DNA from: Croceitalea dokdonensis DOKDO 023
GTDB taxonomy: Bacteria > Bacteroidota > Bacteroidia > Flavobacteriales > Flavobacteriaceae
Length of the DNA stretch: 64,000 bases
Direction of reading: 5' to 3'
Assembly: GCF_001306415.1 (NCBI RefSeq)
Contig: NZ_LDJX01000001.1
Coordinates: 310,001 to 374,000 of the forward strand
In this document: piece by piece, positions 1-9,338 of the stretch
Position numbering within the stretch: the first letter of the stretch is position 1
Layout of the letters: the number at the start of each line of letters is the position of its first letter
Notes under the pieces: generated by a model
The model's input: only the letters and a program-made list of their open reading frames with translations
Told to the model about the DNA's origin: nothing
The model's database searches: none
Position numbers and translations under genes: made by a program

Positions 1-1637
1 GGTACTTCGGCCAGCCTAACACTGGTTTCCAAAGTATAACCGCAGCCAGAAAGGGAATTGGTTATGGCTAGTTTATAGGTACCCGGTTCCAAAACGGACA
101 ACATGGGAGATGTTTCCCCGTCTAGTGGTGTGTCTTCAAGGAACCATTGAAAATCAAAATCATTGGCGTTTAACCCAGAATTTATGACTACGGGACCGGT
201 ATTGGAACCATCTTTGAATTGGCAGATGGTGTAACTTTCTACCATCCCACTCTTAATAATACTGGTTGGTTTTAATTGAAAACTTTTGATGAATACGCAG
301 GATTCAAAACCATTTATTCTCACGTAAACAGTGATTTCTTTATCAAAAATAAATATCGGAGGCAACTTGTTATCTTCATTTTCAGCATCAATTAAGGATT
401 CATGGTAGCTTATTGCAAAGGAATCTATATCCGTAATTTCATTTTGGGACAAAGCAGCCAAATCAATAACAGCTTCAGCATTTAAGTCCCTACAAACTTC
501 AATATCATTAAACCCTCGGTTCAACGGGGGTGAAATCAGGTTAAATTGTTGGGAACCAACGGCAAATGCACCAGTTTGTACATCGGTTAGTCTATAGTAA
601 ATGGTGTTTTCAGTTTGTGCAAATTGTATTTGGTTGTCCGTTAAGGGGTTTTCATTTTCAAGCACATTGTCCATGTCGGCAAAAAAAGTAACGGCCAAGT
701 TGGCATTGTCCTCCAAAATCAATGGTTCGGTTTCATCTAAATTAGCCACGATTGTGCCGTCTAAATCGGTATCACAAACATAAATGGTTTGGATTGGGGG
801 CAGGGATGGAATTTCATTTAAAACAAGCCTAAAACTGGTGGTGGCAAACTCCCCGGTATGTCTGTTTTCTAGACGGGCATAAATAGTTTGTGGATTGGAG
901 GTGTTACCAAACAGCAAGTCTAATGGATTTATGCCACTTTCTGCCTGTATTAAGGACAAATGATAGGTTACCGTAAAATCTTCGGGATTTTGGGTGTTTA
1001 AGATGGTATTCGTATTTCTTTGGAGATTAAAAAGTTCTGTGCCGTCACCGCTGATATCATCGTTAAGAACCAGATCTTCCGGATTTCCAATGTCTATGAT
1101 TGGAGGGGTACAAAATACCAATGCCCTCCAACCACTATAAGAAGTGTCGTCATTGGGTTCTGCAAAGGTGGAAGATGTTATAAAGGTAAGGGTTAAACAG
1201 CCTGTGGCATTTCCATAAGATGCCCTGAAAAATGCGGTACCGCTAAGCGCATTTGAGATGGAACCCAGTGTGCTGGCCGTTGTGTCCAGACCATCATAAA
1301 TTTGCAGCACATGCGAGGCCTGTAAATCGTAATTGGTAAAGTCTATATTGATTCGCTCATTTGGGTTCTCTGGACAAATGGTTATGATGGCATTATTTCC
1401 ATAGCGGTAGTTTTCAGAACTACCACCGCTATCATAAAAGTTCGCTTCACATGTAGTAACGGTCAGTTCAAATCCAGGACTATTGTTGTATCTAGGCATT
1501 ATAATATCCGTAGATTGACCATGTATTTTCAAAGAAATAAAGAGGAAAAAGAACAGGTTGGGCACAACAAGGTGAAAGGCTATGGTGTTCTTGGTACCCA
1601 TCACATTGTCAATCCTCATCTTTAGCTCTTTGTTCAT
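1..1637 (-). CDS. Secreted CUB-domain adhesin, 5' part only (gene runs off the window)
   Basis: The reading frame is open from an ATG at 1637 to the window edge, giving 545 residues of the N-terminal part. A hydrophobic signal segment (residues about 17-38, ending HGQS) is followed by a CUB-like domain (about 45-160) with the usual Tyr-Asp-Gly signature (IYDGLD) and four cysteines. After it come repeated 90-110-residue modules with xVC(R/D)DxN-type openings (IYVCDTDLDG, IEVCRDLNAE), as in the giant gliding-motility-associated surface proteins of Bacteroidetes, which usually end in a type IX secretion sorting domain. That C-terminus lies outside the window, so T9SS export is inferred. The gene stands alone; 75 bases separate its start from the next stop codon. 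Confidence 0.8.
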   Translation of the reverse strand, partial: MNKELKMRIDNVMGTKNTIAFHLVVPNLFFFLFISLKIHGQSTDIIMPRYNNSPGFELTVTTCEANFYDSGGSSENYRYGNNAIITICPENPNERINIDFTNYDLQASHVLQIYDGLDTTASTLGSISNALSGTAFFRASYGNATGCLTLTFITSSTFAEPNDDTSYSGWRALVFCTPPIIDIGNPEDLVLNDDISGDGTELFNLQRNTNTILNTQNPEDFTVTYHLSLIQAESGINPLDLLFGNTSNPQTIYARLENRHTGEFATTSFRLVLNEIPSLPPIQTIYVCDTDLDGTIVANLDETEPLILEDNANLAVTFFADMDNVLENENPLTDNQIQFAQTENTIYYRLTDVQTGAFAVGSQQFNLISPPLNRGFNDIEVCRDLNAEAVIDLAALSQNEITDIDSFAISYHESLIDAENEDNKLPPIFIFDKEITVYVRINGFESCVFIKSFQLKPTSIIKSGMVESYTICQFKDGSNTGPVVINSGLNANDFDFQWFLEDTPLDGETSPMLSVLEPGTYKLAITNSLSGCGYTLETSVRLAEV

Positions 1638-1712
1638 TTGGAATGGTACAAAATAAATAGTTTTTATTAAAATATTTTGGATTGATGTTTGCTTTTAGGG
1701 AAACTATTGTGG

Positions 1713-3989
1713 CTAGAGAGTTGCATTAGCCATAAATGTTTTTAAAAGGTTGTCTAGCGACGTTATAACATGGTCCACATTCCCCTTGGTAAAACAAAGC
1801 GGCGGTTTGGTTTTAATGACGCTGTCATCAGGGCCATCCGTGCTGATTAGGATATGTCGCTTTCGAAATTCATTTTTGATATACTGGGCAAGGTGGTTAT
1901 AGGTGTTTTTGGTATTGGGATGAACAATATCAATACCCAAGAAGAGCCCGGAACCCCTAACGTCCCCAATGACGGGATGTTTTTGTTGTAAGTGCCTTAG
2001 TTGCTCCAAGTAGTACGTTCCAACAGCTTGTGCGTTTTCTTGTAATCCTTCTTTTGCGATGACCTCCAAGACCGCTAAGCCAACCGCGCAAGAAACGGGG
2101 TTGCCCCCAAAAGAACTAAAAAACTCTACCCCCTTTTCAAAGGATTCGGCAACCGCATCTGTGCAGACAACAGCCCCAATGGGGTGACCATTGCCCATAG
2201 GTTTGCCTAAAATCAAAATATCGGGAACCACCCCATGGGTTTGAAAGCCCCAAAAATGGGTTCCCAAACGTCCAAAACCCGTTTGCACCTCATCCGCAAT
2301 GCATAAACCTCCCTTAGACCGAATAATGGGGTATACTTCCTTTAGATACCCCTCCGCAAGTGGTACCTGTCCGCCACAGCCTACGATAGACTCTGCAATA
2401 AAGGCCGCTATATTACTCTGGTTGCGCAATGCTTCCTGCAGGGCTAAGGCATATTTCTTTCCTGCTTTTTTGTCTTGAAAATCACCTCGATAGGTATCGG
2501 GGAGCGGCACCTTAATGACATTGGAAGGCTGTCCGTTTCCTTTTGGATGGTTGAATTTATAGTCACTAACGGCTATGCTTTGTTCGGTGTTTCCGTGGTA
2601 ACCATGTTCCAATACCACCATCTTGTCTTTTTGGGTATGAGCTTTTGCCATCCGAACCGCCAAATCACTGGCAGCGCTGCCAGAATTTACAAAGAACACC
2701 TTATTGAGTGGTTTGGGGCACTTTTCCAGCAGTTTTTCTGCGTATTCGGCCAATTGGTCGTACAGGTATCGGGTATTGGTATTTAGTGTTTCCATTTGTT
2801 TTTGGGCCGCTTCTACCACTAGGGGGTGACAATGCCCTACGTGGGGAATGTTATTGTAGGCGTCCAGAAAGGTATTTCCCACTTTATCGTACATGTACTG
2901 AAAGGCCGCAGCGTGCATGGCTATCGGACGTTGATAACTCACGGAAAGGATGGGACTGATATGCCGGTTTCGGCGCTGTAAGTCTGATGTTACGTCTGCT
3001 AATTCCATACTTGGAATGCCAATAGCGGCTTTGAACCCAGCGGTGACCTTAATGGGATTTAAGGTTAACCAATGATTTAACATATCCCACGCATATTTCT
3101 CACTTACATAGGTATATGTATTTTTAGGTTGTTGGTGTTTTGCAAAGGCAGAATTGCAGATACTGGTACATAGGCGCGCTGCAATGAGATCATATAGCAA
3201 CGCTGCTTCGTGTTCCAATATTGGGCTAATGTCATGGTACCCCTTGAGCACTTCAATGGCCCAAGGTAACGGTTCTTTTTTATCATAGGCCATATAGGTC
3301 ATGGCTATGGCCACCTCGTTAATCAAGGGTGCATGGGTAAGGTCCCCAAAATCTATTAATCCAGAAACTTCCCCGTCCTTCGCCAAAACATTCCATTCGT
3401 TGGCATCATTATGAATGATTTGTTTCCTCAACTTTGGGATGTTTGGCCGGACATGCCTTTTAAAACGTTGAAAAAAGTAACTTAACTTACTGCGGTCATG
3501 AACATTTGGAACATACCGCAAATAGGCTTGGTTCAGTTCAAAATGTTGTAAATCCCAAGGCCAGGCCCTGGCTTGGAGGGCGTAACTTTTTAAAGGAGCA
3601 ATGGTGGTATTGAGTGCTGCCATAGCCCCACCCAATTTCCTTGCCGTTTCTTTACCATAGGTGGTATCGCCCAAAAAAGTTCCCTCAATAAAAGTGAGTA
3701 ATCTACAAATAAAGATTTCATGCTCAATGGTTATTTTTTTTACATAGGTACCATCCTTAAATGGTATGGGTTTGGGGATGCTAAGGGTTTTAATGGGTTC
3801 AAGGGCCAATAATACCTCATTCTCCGACAACAGGGTATCGTAGACTGATTCAGAAAAGGGATAGGTCTTAAAAACATACTTCTTGGCACCGTCAGTCACC
3901 TTATAATTCTTGTTGTCATAACCCTCCAACGGCTGCATTTGTGGATTATTGAACCCGAATTCCTTTGTCAAAATAGTTTTGAGTTCCAT
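1713..3989 (-). CDS. Aminoglycoside-phosphotransferase-like domain fused to class III aminotransferase
   Basis: A 758-aa fusion. Residues 1 to about 320 form an APH/choline-kinase-like domain with the catalytic loop HNDANEWN (Asp195, Asn200) and the metal-binding IDFGD (Asp213). Residues about 340-758 form a PLP fold-type I class III aminotransferase with SGSAAS cofactor loop, [10 protein letters not shown] (Asp566) and the PLP lysine in LGKPMGNG (Lys596). The same order occurs in a known family related to phospholyases such as ethanolamine-phosphate phospho-lyase, where a kinase domain may phosphorylate the substrate removed by the PLP domain; the true substrate here is unknown. It sits 3 bases downstream of the DUF1611 gene and is surely cotranscribed with it, which suggests amino acid or amino-alcohol catabolism. 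Confidence 0.85.
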   Translation of the reverse strand: MELKTILTKEFGFNNPQMQPLEGYDNKNYKVTDGAKKYVFKTYPFSESVYDTLLSENEVLLALEPIKTLSIPKPIPFKDGTYVKKITIEHEIFICRLLTFIEGTFLGDTTYGKETARKLGGAMAALNTTIAPLKSYALQARAWPWDLQHFELNQAYLRYVPNVHDRSKLSYFFQRFKRHVRPNIPKLRKQIIHNDANEWNVLAKDGEVSGLIDFGDLTHAPLINEVAIAMTYMAYDKKEPLPWAIEVLKGYHDISPILEHEAALLYDLIAARLCTSICNSAFAKHQQPKNTYTYVSEKYAWDMLNHWLTLNPIKVTAGFKAAIGIPSMELADVTSDLQRRNRHISPILSVSYQRPIAMHAAAFQYMYDKVGNTFLDAYNNIPHVGHCHPLVVEAAQKQMETLNTNTRYLYDQLAEYAEKLLEKCPKPLNKVFFVNSGSAASDLAVRMAKAHTQKDKMVVLEHGYHGNTEQSIAVSDYKFNHPKGNGQPSNVIKVPLPDTYRGDFQDKKAGKKYALALQEALRNQSNIAAFIAESIVGCGGQVPLAEGYLKEVYPIIRSKGGLCIADEVQTGFGRLGTHFWGFQTHGVVPDILILGKPMGNGHPIGAVVCTDAVAESFEKGVEFFSSFGGNPVSCAVGLAVLEVIAKEGLQENAQAVGTYYLEQLRHLQQKHPVIGDVRGSGLFLGIDIVHPNTKNTYNHLAQYIKNEFRKRHILISTDGPDDSVIKTKPPLCFTKGNVDHVITSLDNLLKTFMANATL

Positions 3990-3992
3990 GGA

Positions 3993-5033
3993 TTAATTGT
4001 TCAAAATTGCGTTTACCAGAGGCTCCGTACCAAACCTAACAACATCGGCGGTAGGCAGGCCCGTAACCGCTGCAATAGTGCTTATTTTTTCTTTTGCAGT
4101 TTCCTCATGGAGTCCTACCGTATTTAAAGCAATACCTATGGTCTTTGCGGGATGTTGGGTTCCGCATACGCCTGCAACCGCCTCATTCAATGCAATAAAC
4201 TCTGGCAAAGGGGGTATTTTAATATGGGAAACTGGCGCACGTAAATGGGTAAATGCTGCTTTATGGCATAAAATTAAATGTGTGGGCTGGGAACCGCGCA
4301 TTAAGGGCAAACTGGCCGTGCTGCCCGGATGGGCCAGAGAACCCTGTCCTTCAATGATAATGATATCCTTGTCTGCTTGTTCCAGTACGGCTTGTTCCAC
4401 AGCGCCAGCAGCCTGGTCTACCTTTATAGCATCCAAAGGAATGCCATTACCCATTAAAGTGATGCCAATTTGGCCTGTAGGAACAAAACCTACCTTGATT
4501 CCCTTGGTTTTTAATGCTGCGTATAGTTCAAGGCCTGCCGTCATTTTACCTGCCGCCATATCCGTTCCTACCATCAACAACCTTTTATTGGTGAGGGCAG
4601 CTGCCTTTGCAGATGCAATAGGGTAGGAGGGCGCTGGTTTACGAACGTCCCAAATCTGCTGATGTTTATGTTGGATAAGATGGCCAAAGCGCGCATTTAA
4701 ATCGTCGTGTAGGCCATTGATCAACGATAGTCCCTTTTGTAGGGCCAGGGAAATTGGCGCATCCCATGCTGACGGAAACCGACCGCCCGAAGGTGCTATG
4801 CCCAAGACTAAAATCTCGCCACCCATGGCTACCGCCTCTTCAACCGATGAGACCACTGGAATGGAATAGGGTAGCCCTACGGCGTCCTTTACGGACATAC
4901 CGGCATAATGGGAATCCACCACACACACAATGGGATGTTTGGAAAAGCGCATCAGACCATATCCCATTTTACCGGAATCGTTATCCAGAGCACCTTCCAT
5001 GTAAATGCAAAGTTTTTTATCGGTTGTAATCAT
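3993..5033 (-). CDS. DUF1611 family protein, candidate D-glutamate N-acetyltransferase (DgcN-like)
   Basis: A 346-aa soluble protein with the two-part DUF1611 layout: an N-terminal Rossmann-like half (ILVLGIAPSGGR near residue 75) and a C-terminal P-loop-like half with GTDMAAGKMT around residue 158 and IIIEGQGSL about residue 228. DUF1611 proteins were long unassigned; one clade, DgcN, acetylates D-glutamate, and its partner DgcA, a dipeptide-epimerase homologue, racemises the N-acetyl product. A dipeptide-epimerase homologue lies 272 bases upstream on the same strand, matching that pair. The DgcN assignment rests on this neighbourhood and family, not on identified active-site residues. A role with the epimerase in murein-peptide degradation is the alternative. 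Confidence 0.7.
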   Translation of the reverse strand: MITTDKKLCIYMEGALDNDSGKMGYGLMRFSKHPIVCVVDSHYAGMSVKDAVGLPYSIPVVSSVEEAVAMGGEILVLGIAPSGGRFPSAWDAPISLALQKGLSLINGLHDDLNARFGHLIQHKHQQIWDVRKPAPSYPIASAKAAALTNKRLLMVGTDMAAGKMTAGLELYAALKTKGIKVGFVPTGQIGITLMGNGIPLDAIKVDQAAGAVEQAVLEQADKDIIIIEGQGSLAHPGSTASLPLMRGSQPTHLILCHKAAFTHLRAPVSHIKIPPLPEFIALNEAVAGVCGTQHPAKTIGIALNTVGLHEETAKEKISTIAAVTGLPTADVVRFGTEPLVNAILNN

Positions 5034-5305
5034 GAGGTTCCCTTTTTTTAATAATGTAAAGCCATGGTCAAGAAACGTAAAAAAGAAGTATTCAATGGAT
5101 TTTGTTGCTTCATTTTGCTTAACAGTGGCTTTTTACAAATGGCAAAACATAACTATTTTATGAAGTCTTACGTTTTCCACTAACTGTTTCTGTACTTTCT
5201 ACACTGCCATCTTCAATCCTTTTTCCTTTTCTCATCTTTTTTTCCTTGTGCTTTCTCCCGTCCAGCTACTTTGTTTTCCAAAATCAGCACTATTTTCTTA
5301 CGTCT

Positions 5306-6343
5306 TTAATCCTTAAATCGTCCTCCGTGTCCGGGCACATCTAAAGGCATGGTAATTTCATTGATCAATGGGGCCCCTTCACAAGGATCGGGATTTAGAT
5401 TTAAATGGGAATCTAGGTCAATATGGTCCAAGGCTCCAGAAACGGCGGCGCCAGCAGCAATTGAGATGGATGATTCCCCCATACATCCTATCATGGTTTG
5501 CAACCCAAAGGCTTTTGCTGTGGCAATGATGCGCAAGGCACCTGTGATTCCCCCACATTTCATCAATTTCATGTTCACCCCGTCCACCGCATTTGCCCAC
5601 TTGGGGATGTCGGTCGCAAAACGACAAGATTCGTCCACAAAAATGGGTAAGGGCCTGTTTTTATATAACTGTGGGAGGTCGTATTCCTGTCCTTCTTTAA
5701 GGGGTTGCTCCACATAATCACAGTGGCGTTCAGAAAGCCATTGCATCATATGCTTGGCTTCATCTAGGGACCATCCCCCGTTGGCATCGATTCTAATGGC
5801 GATGGGCTGTTTTTTATGGTAGTTCAACACTTCTTGATACATGGCCTTGTCTGCTTCAATGCCCTCATTACTGCCCAGCTTTACCTTTAGGGTACGGATG
5901 TTCATGTCTTTCAAAATAAGCGGAAGACGCTCTTTGGCCTCCTCTGGAGACATAATGCCAAGGGTAATGGAGGTGGGGTGTGTTGGTTTGGCAAAACCCA
6001 AAAGATGGTATAGGGGCATTTGGGCCTTTTTTGCCTTTAGGTCCCATAAAGCCATATCCAAAGCGGCCATGGCACAGGGCGCAACCCCATGCGCCAGCGC
6101 CTTGTCGTAGGTGTTTTGAACGGAACTTAAGTCTTTATGGTTTGTAAGAAATAACGCTAGTTGTTGTTGTGCCTCGTCTGGTGTGGCAGCTCCTTCAGAT
6201 GTCCCGGGCGACACTTCCCCAATCCCAGCATGCTCACCATCGGTAACCTGCACAAATAAGTTGGTCTGGCCATCACGTACCCCTCGGCTGATTCTAAGGG
6301 GAAATAATTTTTTTAAATACACCTGCTTAAAGGAAACTTCCAT
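5306..6343 (-). CDS. Enolase-superfamily dipeptide epimerase or N-acetyl-D-glutamate racemase (DgcA-like)
   Basis: A 345-aa member of the muconate-lactonising subgroup of the enolase superfamily. The acid/base lysines are visible in TLKVKLG (Lys153, Lys155) and NMKLMKCGG (Lys259); the magnesium ligands are Asp186 (RIDANGG), Glu212 (VEQPL) and Asp237 (VDESC). Near the C-terminus HIDLDSH supplies the DxD motif (Asp309, Asp311) which in L-Ala-D/L-Glu epimerases holds the substrate amino group. This favours a true dipeptide epimerase acting on murein peptides; pairing with a DUF1611 gene favours the DgcA role instead. The 272-base gap to DUF1611 contains no convincing gene. Confidence 0.85.
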   Translation of the reverse strand: MEVSFKQVYLKKLFPLRISRGVRDGQTNLFVQVTDGEHAGIGEVSPGTSEGAATPDEAQQQLALFLTNHKDLSSVQNTYDKALAHGVAPCAMAALDMALWDLKAKKAQMPLYHLLGFAKPTHPTSITLGIMSPEEAKERLPLILKDMNIRTLKVKLGSNEGIEADKAMYQEVLNYHKKQPIAIRIDANGGWSLDEAKHMMQWLSERHCDYVEQPLKEGQEYDLPQLYKNRPLPIFVDESCRFATDIPKWANAVDGVNMKLMKCGGITGALRIIATAKAFGLQTMIGCMGESSISIAAGAAVSGALDHIDLDSHLNLNPDPCEGAPLINEITMPLDVPGHGGRFKD

Positions 6344-6424
6344 AAGTTTATTTGCTTACCCTAAAGTATTGGAAATTCATGGGGAATTCAAAAAATAAAT
6401 ACCATTCCGTTATTTTTACCAAAA

Positions 6425-7099
6425 ATGGTCAAGATGATGGTAAACATAGCACCAAGTTGGAAGGAGAAATTGGCGGGAGAATTTGAGAAGCCATACTTTA
6501 AAAACTTGACTGATTTTATCCGTCAGGAATACCGGAACCATCAGTGTTATCCTGGCGGGAAGGAAATTTTTGCCGCTTTTGACCACTGCCCATTTGAGAA
6601 AACCAGAGTCGTAATCATAGGCCAAGACCCCTATCATGGACCTAACCAAGCCAATGGATTGTGCTTTTCCGTGAAAGACGGGGTTCCGCACCCACCATCC
6701 TTAATCAATATTTTTAAGGAAATTGAATCGGATTTGGGTCTGCCTTATCCAAAAAGTGGAAACTTGGAACGTTGGGCAAAGCAAGGTGTATTGTTGCTCA
6801 ATGCCACGTTGACGGTGAGGGCCCACAGGCCAGGAAGCCATCAAAACCAAGGATGGGAGCAGTTTACCGATACCGTGATACAAACCCTCTCCCAAGAATC
6901 GGAGAAAGTCGTGTTTCTGCTATGGGGCGGATTTGCCAAAAAAAAGAAGAGACTTATAGACGAGTCAAAACATGTTATCCTAACATCGGGACATCCATCA
7001 CCCTTAAGTGCAAACCGGGGGTACTGGTTTGGAAATAAACATTTTAGCCAAACAAATAACATTCTCAGAAAGCGTAAAACCCCACAAATAGCGTGGTAA
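6425..7099 (+). CDS. ung: Uracil-DNA glycosylase, family 1
   Basis: A 224-aa enzyme that removes uracil from DNA to start base-excision repair. The water-activating loop GQDPYHG (Asp68) and the DNA-intercalation loop GHPSPLSANRG near the C-terminus are intact, and the length is normal for family 1 Ung. The first ATG at 6425 is used; the ATGs at 6434 and 6437 are equally possible and give a more typical N-terminus (MVNIAPSWKEKL). It is transcribed away from the dipeptide-epimerase gene. Confidence 0.96.
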   Translation: MVKMMVNIAPSWKEKLAGEFEKPYFKNLTDFIRQEYRNHQCYPGGKEIFAAFDHCPFEKTRVVIIGQDPYHGPNQANGLCFSVKDGVPHPPSLINIFKEIESDLGLPYPKSGNLERWAKQGVLLLNATLTVRAHRPGSHQNQGWEQFTDTVIQTLSQESEKVVFLLWGGFAKKKKRLIDESKHVILTSGHPSPLSANRGYWFGNKHFSQTNNILRKRKTPQIAW

Positions 7100-7135
7100 T
7101 CGCCGAAATAGATAATATATTAACAAGAAATATAC

Positions 7136-7143
7136 TACTTTTG
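7136..7143 (+). promoter_or_regulatory. Bacteroidetes -7 element before the response regulator
   Basis: TACTTTTG matches the Bacteroidetes sigma-A -7 consensus TAnnTTTG and lies 18 bases before the proposed GTG start. No clear TTTG is seen at the expected -33 spacing. Confidence 0.35.
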
Positions 7144-7161
7144 CAGCGGTAAAAATAATTA

Positions 7162-7572
7162 GTGGTAGGGGTGGGGTTATTAAAGTCAGTTTTATTGGTA
7201 GATGATGATGAAACAACCAACTTTTTAAATTCCTTGTTCCTGAACCAGGTGGACTCTTCTTTAGAGGTTAACCTTGTAAGTAACGGACAGGAGGCCCTTT
7301 CCTTTTTAAAACAACATGGCCCCGATATTTTGCCCTGTCTCATTATATTGGACACCAATATGCCGGTACTGGACGGTTGGGGTTTTTTGGATAGGTATCC
7401 AATGGACATTGACGCATCGGTTAGGAAAAAAATTAAAATCGTCATGATAACTGCCGTGGATACGGATGTGGTTGTGGCCAATGCCATGAAAAATCCCTAT
7501 GTTGACGATACGGCCCAAAAACCATTATCCGATATTACATTTAAGAAGCTGATAGATAAGCATTTCAGGTGA
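7162..7572 (+). CDS. Single-domain response regulator
   Basis: A 136-aa CheY-like receiver with no output domain. The acidic pocket (VDDDET), phospho-acceptor Asp64 in ILDTNMPVLDGW, and a conserved lysine in AQKPL are present. There is no ATG near the N-terminus; GTG codons at 7162 and 7171 are the only plausible starts, and a TAnnTTTG box lies just upstream. Stand-alone receivers of this type are common in Bacteroidetes and act in phosphorelay or protein-protein signalling; no cognate kinase is nearby. Confidence 0.85.
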   Translation: MVGVGLLKSVLLVDDDETTNFLNSLFLNQVDSSLEVNLVSNGQEALSFLKQHGPDILPCLIILDTNMPVLDGWGFLDRYPMDIDASVRKKIKIVMITAVDTDVVVANAMKNPYVDDTAQKPLSDITFKKLIDKHFR

Positions 7573-7607
7573 TTGAGCTAAAGAAGTGGTACCTGCCGGA
7601 AGCAGGG

Positions 7608-8453
7608 CTATGCGATTACATCACTGTGGGGTAGTATTTGTTTGATGAGCCCAAGGGAATACAGCCGTTGTTGCACTTGGTCCAATGCCTGTTCCGTTAA
7701 TTGCGCTTGGCCCCACTCCGTTATGGACAACCACTCTTTTACATCTGCCAGCCTTTGTCCATACCTATTGGCAATGGTGCGATCAATACTGGGTATTTTT
7801 TTAAATTCCGAGGTGTAGGTATGAATAACTTCCAAAATATGGTGCAATACATTTTGGTGATGTTTTAAAAACCTTTGGGTCGCAGCAATCACAAAACAAG
7901 GCCATGGGGTAGGGCAGTCTGCCAACCTTCTAAAGGTGCGGTTGTCCACCAAGGGTTTGGTGGTAAACCGTTCCCACATAAAATAATCGGCCTTCCCTTG
8001 GGTAAGTGCCGCGACCGCACCATCCAAGTGATGTACAACTTCAAATTTTAACTTCTCCGTATCCCATTGTTGATTTTGGGCGTTGACGTAGGCCATGAGG
8101 TGGCTGCCACTGCCAAAACGACTAATAGCGGCTTTAGTGTCCTTTAATTGCTCCAGCGATTGGTAGGGGCTATGGAAACCAACGTGAATGCCCCATAATA
8201 ATGGGGTTTTAATATATTCCTGTACAATTTTCGCTGCATTGCCATCATGAATACTTTTTACGATACCTTCAGTAAGTATGATGGCCAAATCCGTGTCCCC
8301 ATCCTTAAGCATTTGCGCCATACGTCCTGTACCTTCCGGTATATCCTTCCAAACCAAATCAATACCACGGTTGGCAAAAGCCCCCTCTTCAATGGCCATA
8401 TGCCATGGCAGGTTAAAATGTTCTGGTACGCCTATAATATTCACTTTTTTCAT
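7608..8453 (-). CDS. Substrate-binding-protein-like protein without signal peptide
   Basis: A 281-aa protein with the NMT1/SsuA-type periplasmic binding fold: the opening VNIIGVPEHFNLPWHMAIEEGAFANRG and the segment around LAIILTEGIV are typical of the family that includes nitrate, sulfonate and thiamine-precursor binding proteins. There is no export signal, so it probably stays in the cytoplasm, and no ABC permease or ATPase is adjacent. It is the last gene of a minus-strand set with the nucleoside phosphorylase (14-base gap) and DUF1835 protein. A cytoplasmic ligand-binding or enzymatic role is possible. Confidence 0.75.
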   Translation of the reverse strand: MKKVNIIGVPEHFNLPWHMAIEEGAFANRGIDLVWKDIPEGTGRMAQMLKDGDTDLAIILTEGIVKSIHDGNAAKIVQEYIKTPLLWGIHVGFHSPYQSLEQLKDTKAAISRFGSGSHLMAYVNAQNQQWDTEKLKFEVVHHLDGAVAALTQGKADYFMWERFTTKPLVDNRTFRRLADCPTPWPCFVIAATQRFLKHHQNVLHHILEVIHTYTSEFKKIPSIDRTIANRYGQRLADVKEWLSITEWGQAQLTEQALDQVQQRLYSLGLIKQILPHSDVIA

Positions 8454-8467
8454 GTAGATGGATAGGT

Positions 8468-9337
8468 TTAAGCCGTAATGGCATGTAAACAGTATTGAAT
8501 TAAGGAATTCATGGATGCCGCAGGATTTTTCGAAAACATCCCCGTAGTTCTATTGGCAAGAATGACGTTCATGGAGATGGCTTTATGCCCTAGGAGTGCG
8601 GACAGGCCGTAAATGGCCGCAGTTTCCATTTCCAAATTGGTCAAACGCATATGTTCAAACCTGAAACTGCCCAGTTTTTCATGAAAATCGGTTACCCCAT
8701 TTTGGAGCCGTAATGTTCTGCCCTGAGGTCCATAAAACCCAGCATTGGTAACGGTTACACCCAATCGTATACGATTTGAAACCAACTTTTCCTTCAAGGA
8801 ATCATCACACTTAAAGACGTAAGGGGCAATGTTTTTTTCTTGCCATCCTAAATGGGCCGTCAATGCCTCTTGAAAAGTAGTTTCTGGGGTTGCGGCAACA
8901 TCATAAAAATGCAGCAGGCCGTCCAGTCCAATCCCGTATTCGCTCATCAGAAATGAATCTATTGCAATATCTGTTTGTATCGCACCGGAGGTGCCAATAC
9001 GTACGAATTCCAATGCGGTTAAACTAGGTTTTACATTGCGGGTACCTAAATCTATATTGACAAGGGCATCGAGCTCATTAAGCACAATGTCAATATTATC
9101 CGTGCCAATTCCGGTGGAAACCACAGATATCCTTTTATGGTTATACCATCCGGTATGGGTTAAGAATTCCCTTTTTCCTTTTTTAAGTTCGATGCGGTCA
9201 AAATATGCGGAAACCTTAGCAACCCTATCGGGGTCTCCCACTAAAATAATGGTGGAGGCAATATCCTCTGGAAGTAAATTTAAATGGTAAATACTGCCAT
9301 CAGCATTTAAAATGAGCTCAGAAGCAGCCAGTGCCAT
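8468..9337 (-). CDS. Nucleoside phosphorylase (uridine phosphorylase-like, PNP/UDP family 1)
   Basis: A 289-aa trimer/hexamer-type phosphorylase that splits nucleosides with phosphate into base and ribose 1-phosphate. GDPDRV near residue 33 and the phosphate loop RIGTSGAIQ near residue 112 are characteristic, as is LEMETAAIYGLS near residue 240 (ribose binding). Which nucleoside is used cannot be decided from sequence. The gene starts one base after the DUF1835 gene ends, so they share a transcript. Confidence 0.88.
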   Translation of the reverse strand: MALAASELILNADGSIYHLNLLPEDIASTIILVGDPDRVAKVSAYFDRIELKKGKREFLTHTGWYNHKRISVVSTGIGTDNIDIVLNELDALVNIDLGTRNVKPSLTALEFVRIGTSGAIQTDIAIDSFLMSEYGIGLDGLLHFYDVAATPETTFQEALTAHLGWQEKNIAPYVFKCDDSLKEKLVSNRIRLGVTVTNAGFYGPQGRTLRLQNGVTDFHEKLGSFRFEHMRLTNLEMETAAIYGLSALLGHKAISMNVILANRTTGMFSKNPAASMNSLIQYCLHAITA

Positions 9338-9338
9338 A

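Noticed and set aside
3997-4626. 209-codon frame antisense to the DUF1611 gene
   Set aside because: A shadow of the well-supported minus-strand gene; low-complexity composition and no motif.
5158-5235. 25-aa lysine-rich peptide frame between the epimerase and DUF1611 genes
   Set aside because: Too short, no conservation evidence, and composition typical of AT/purine-rich spacer.
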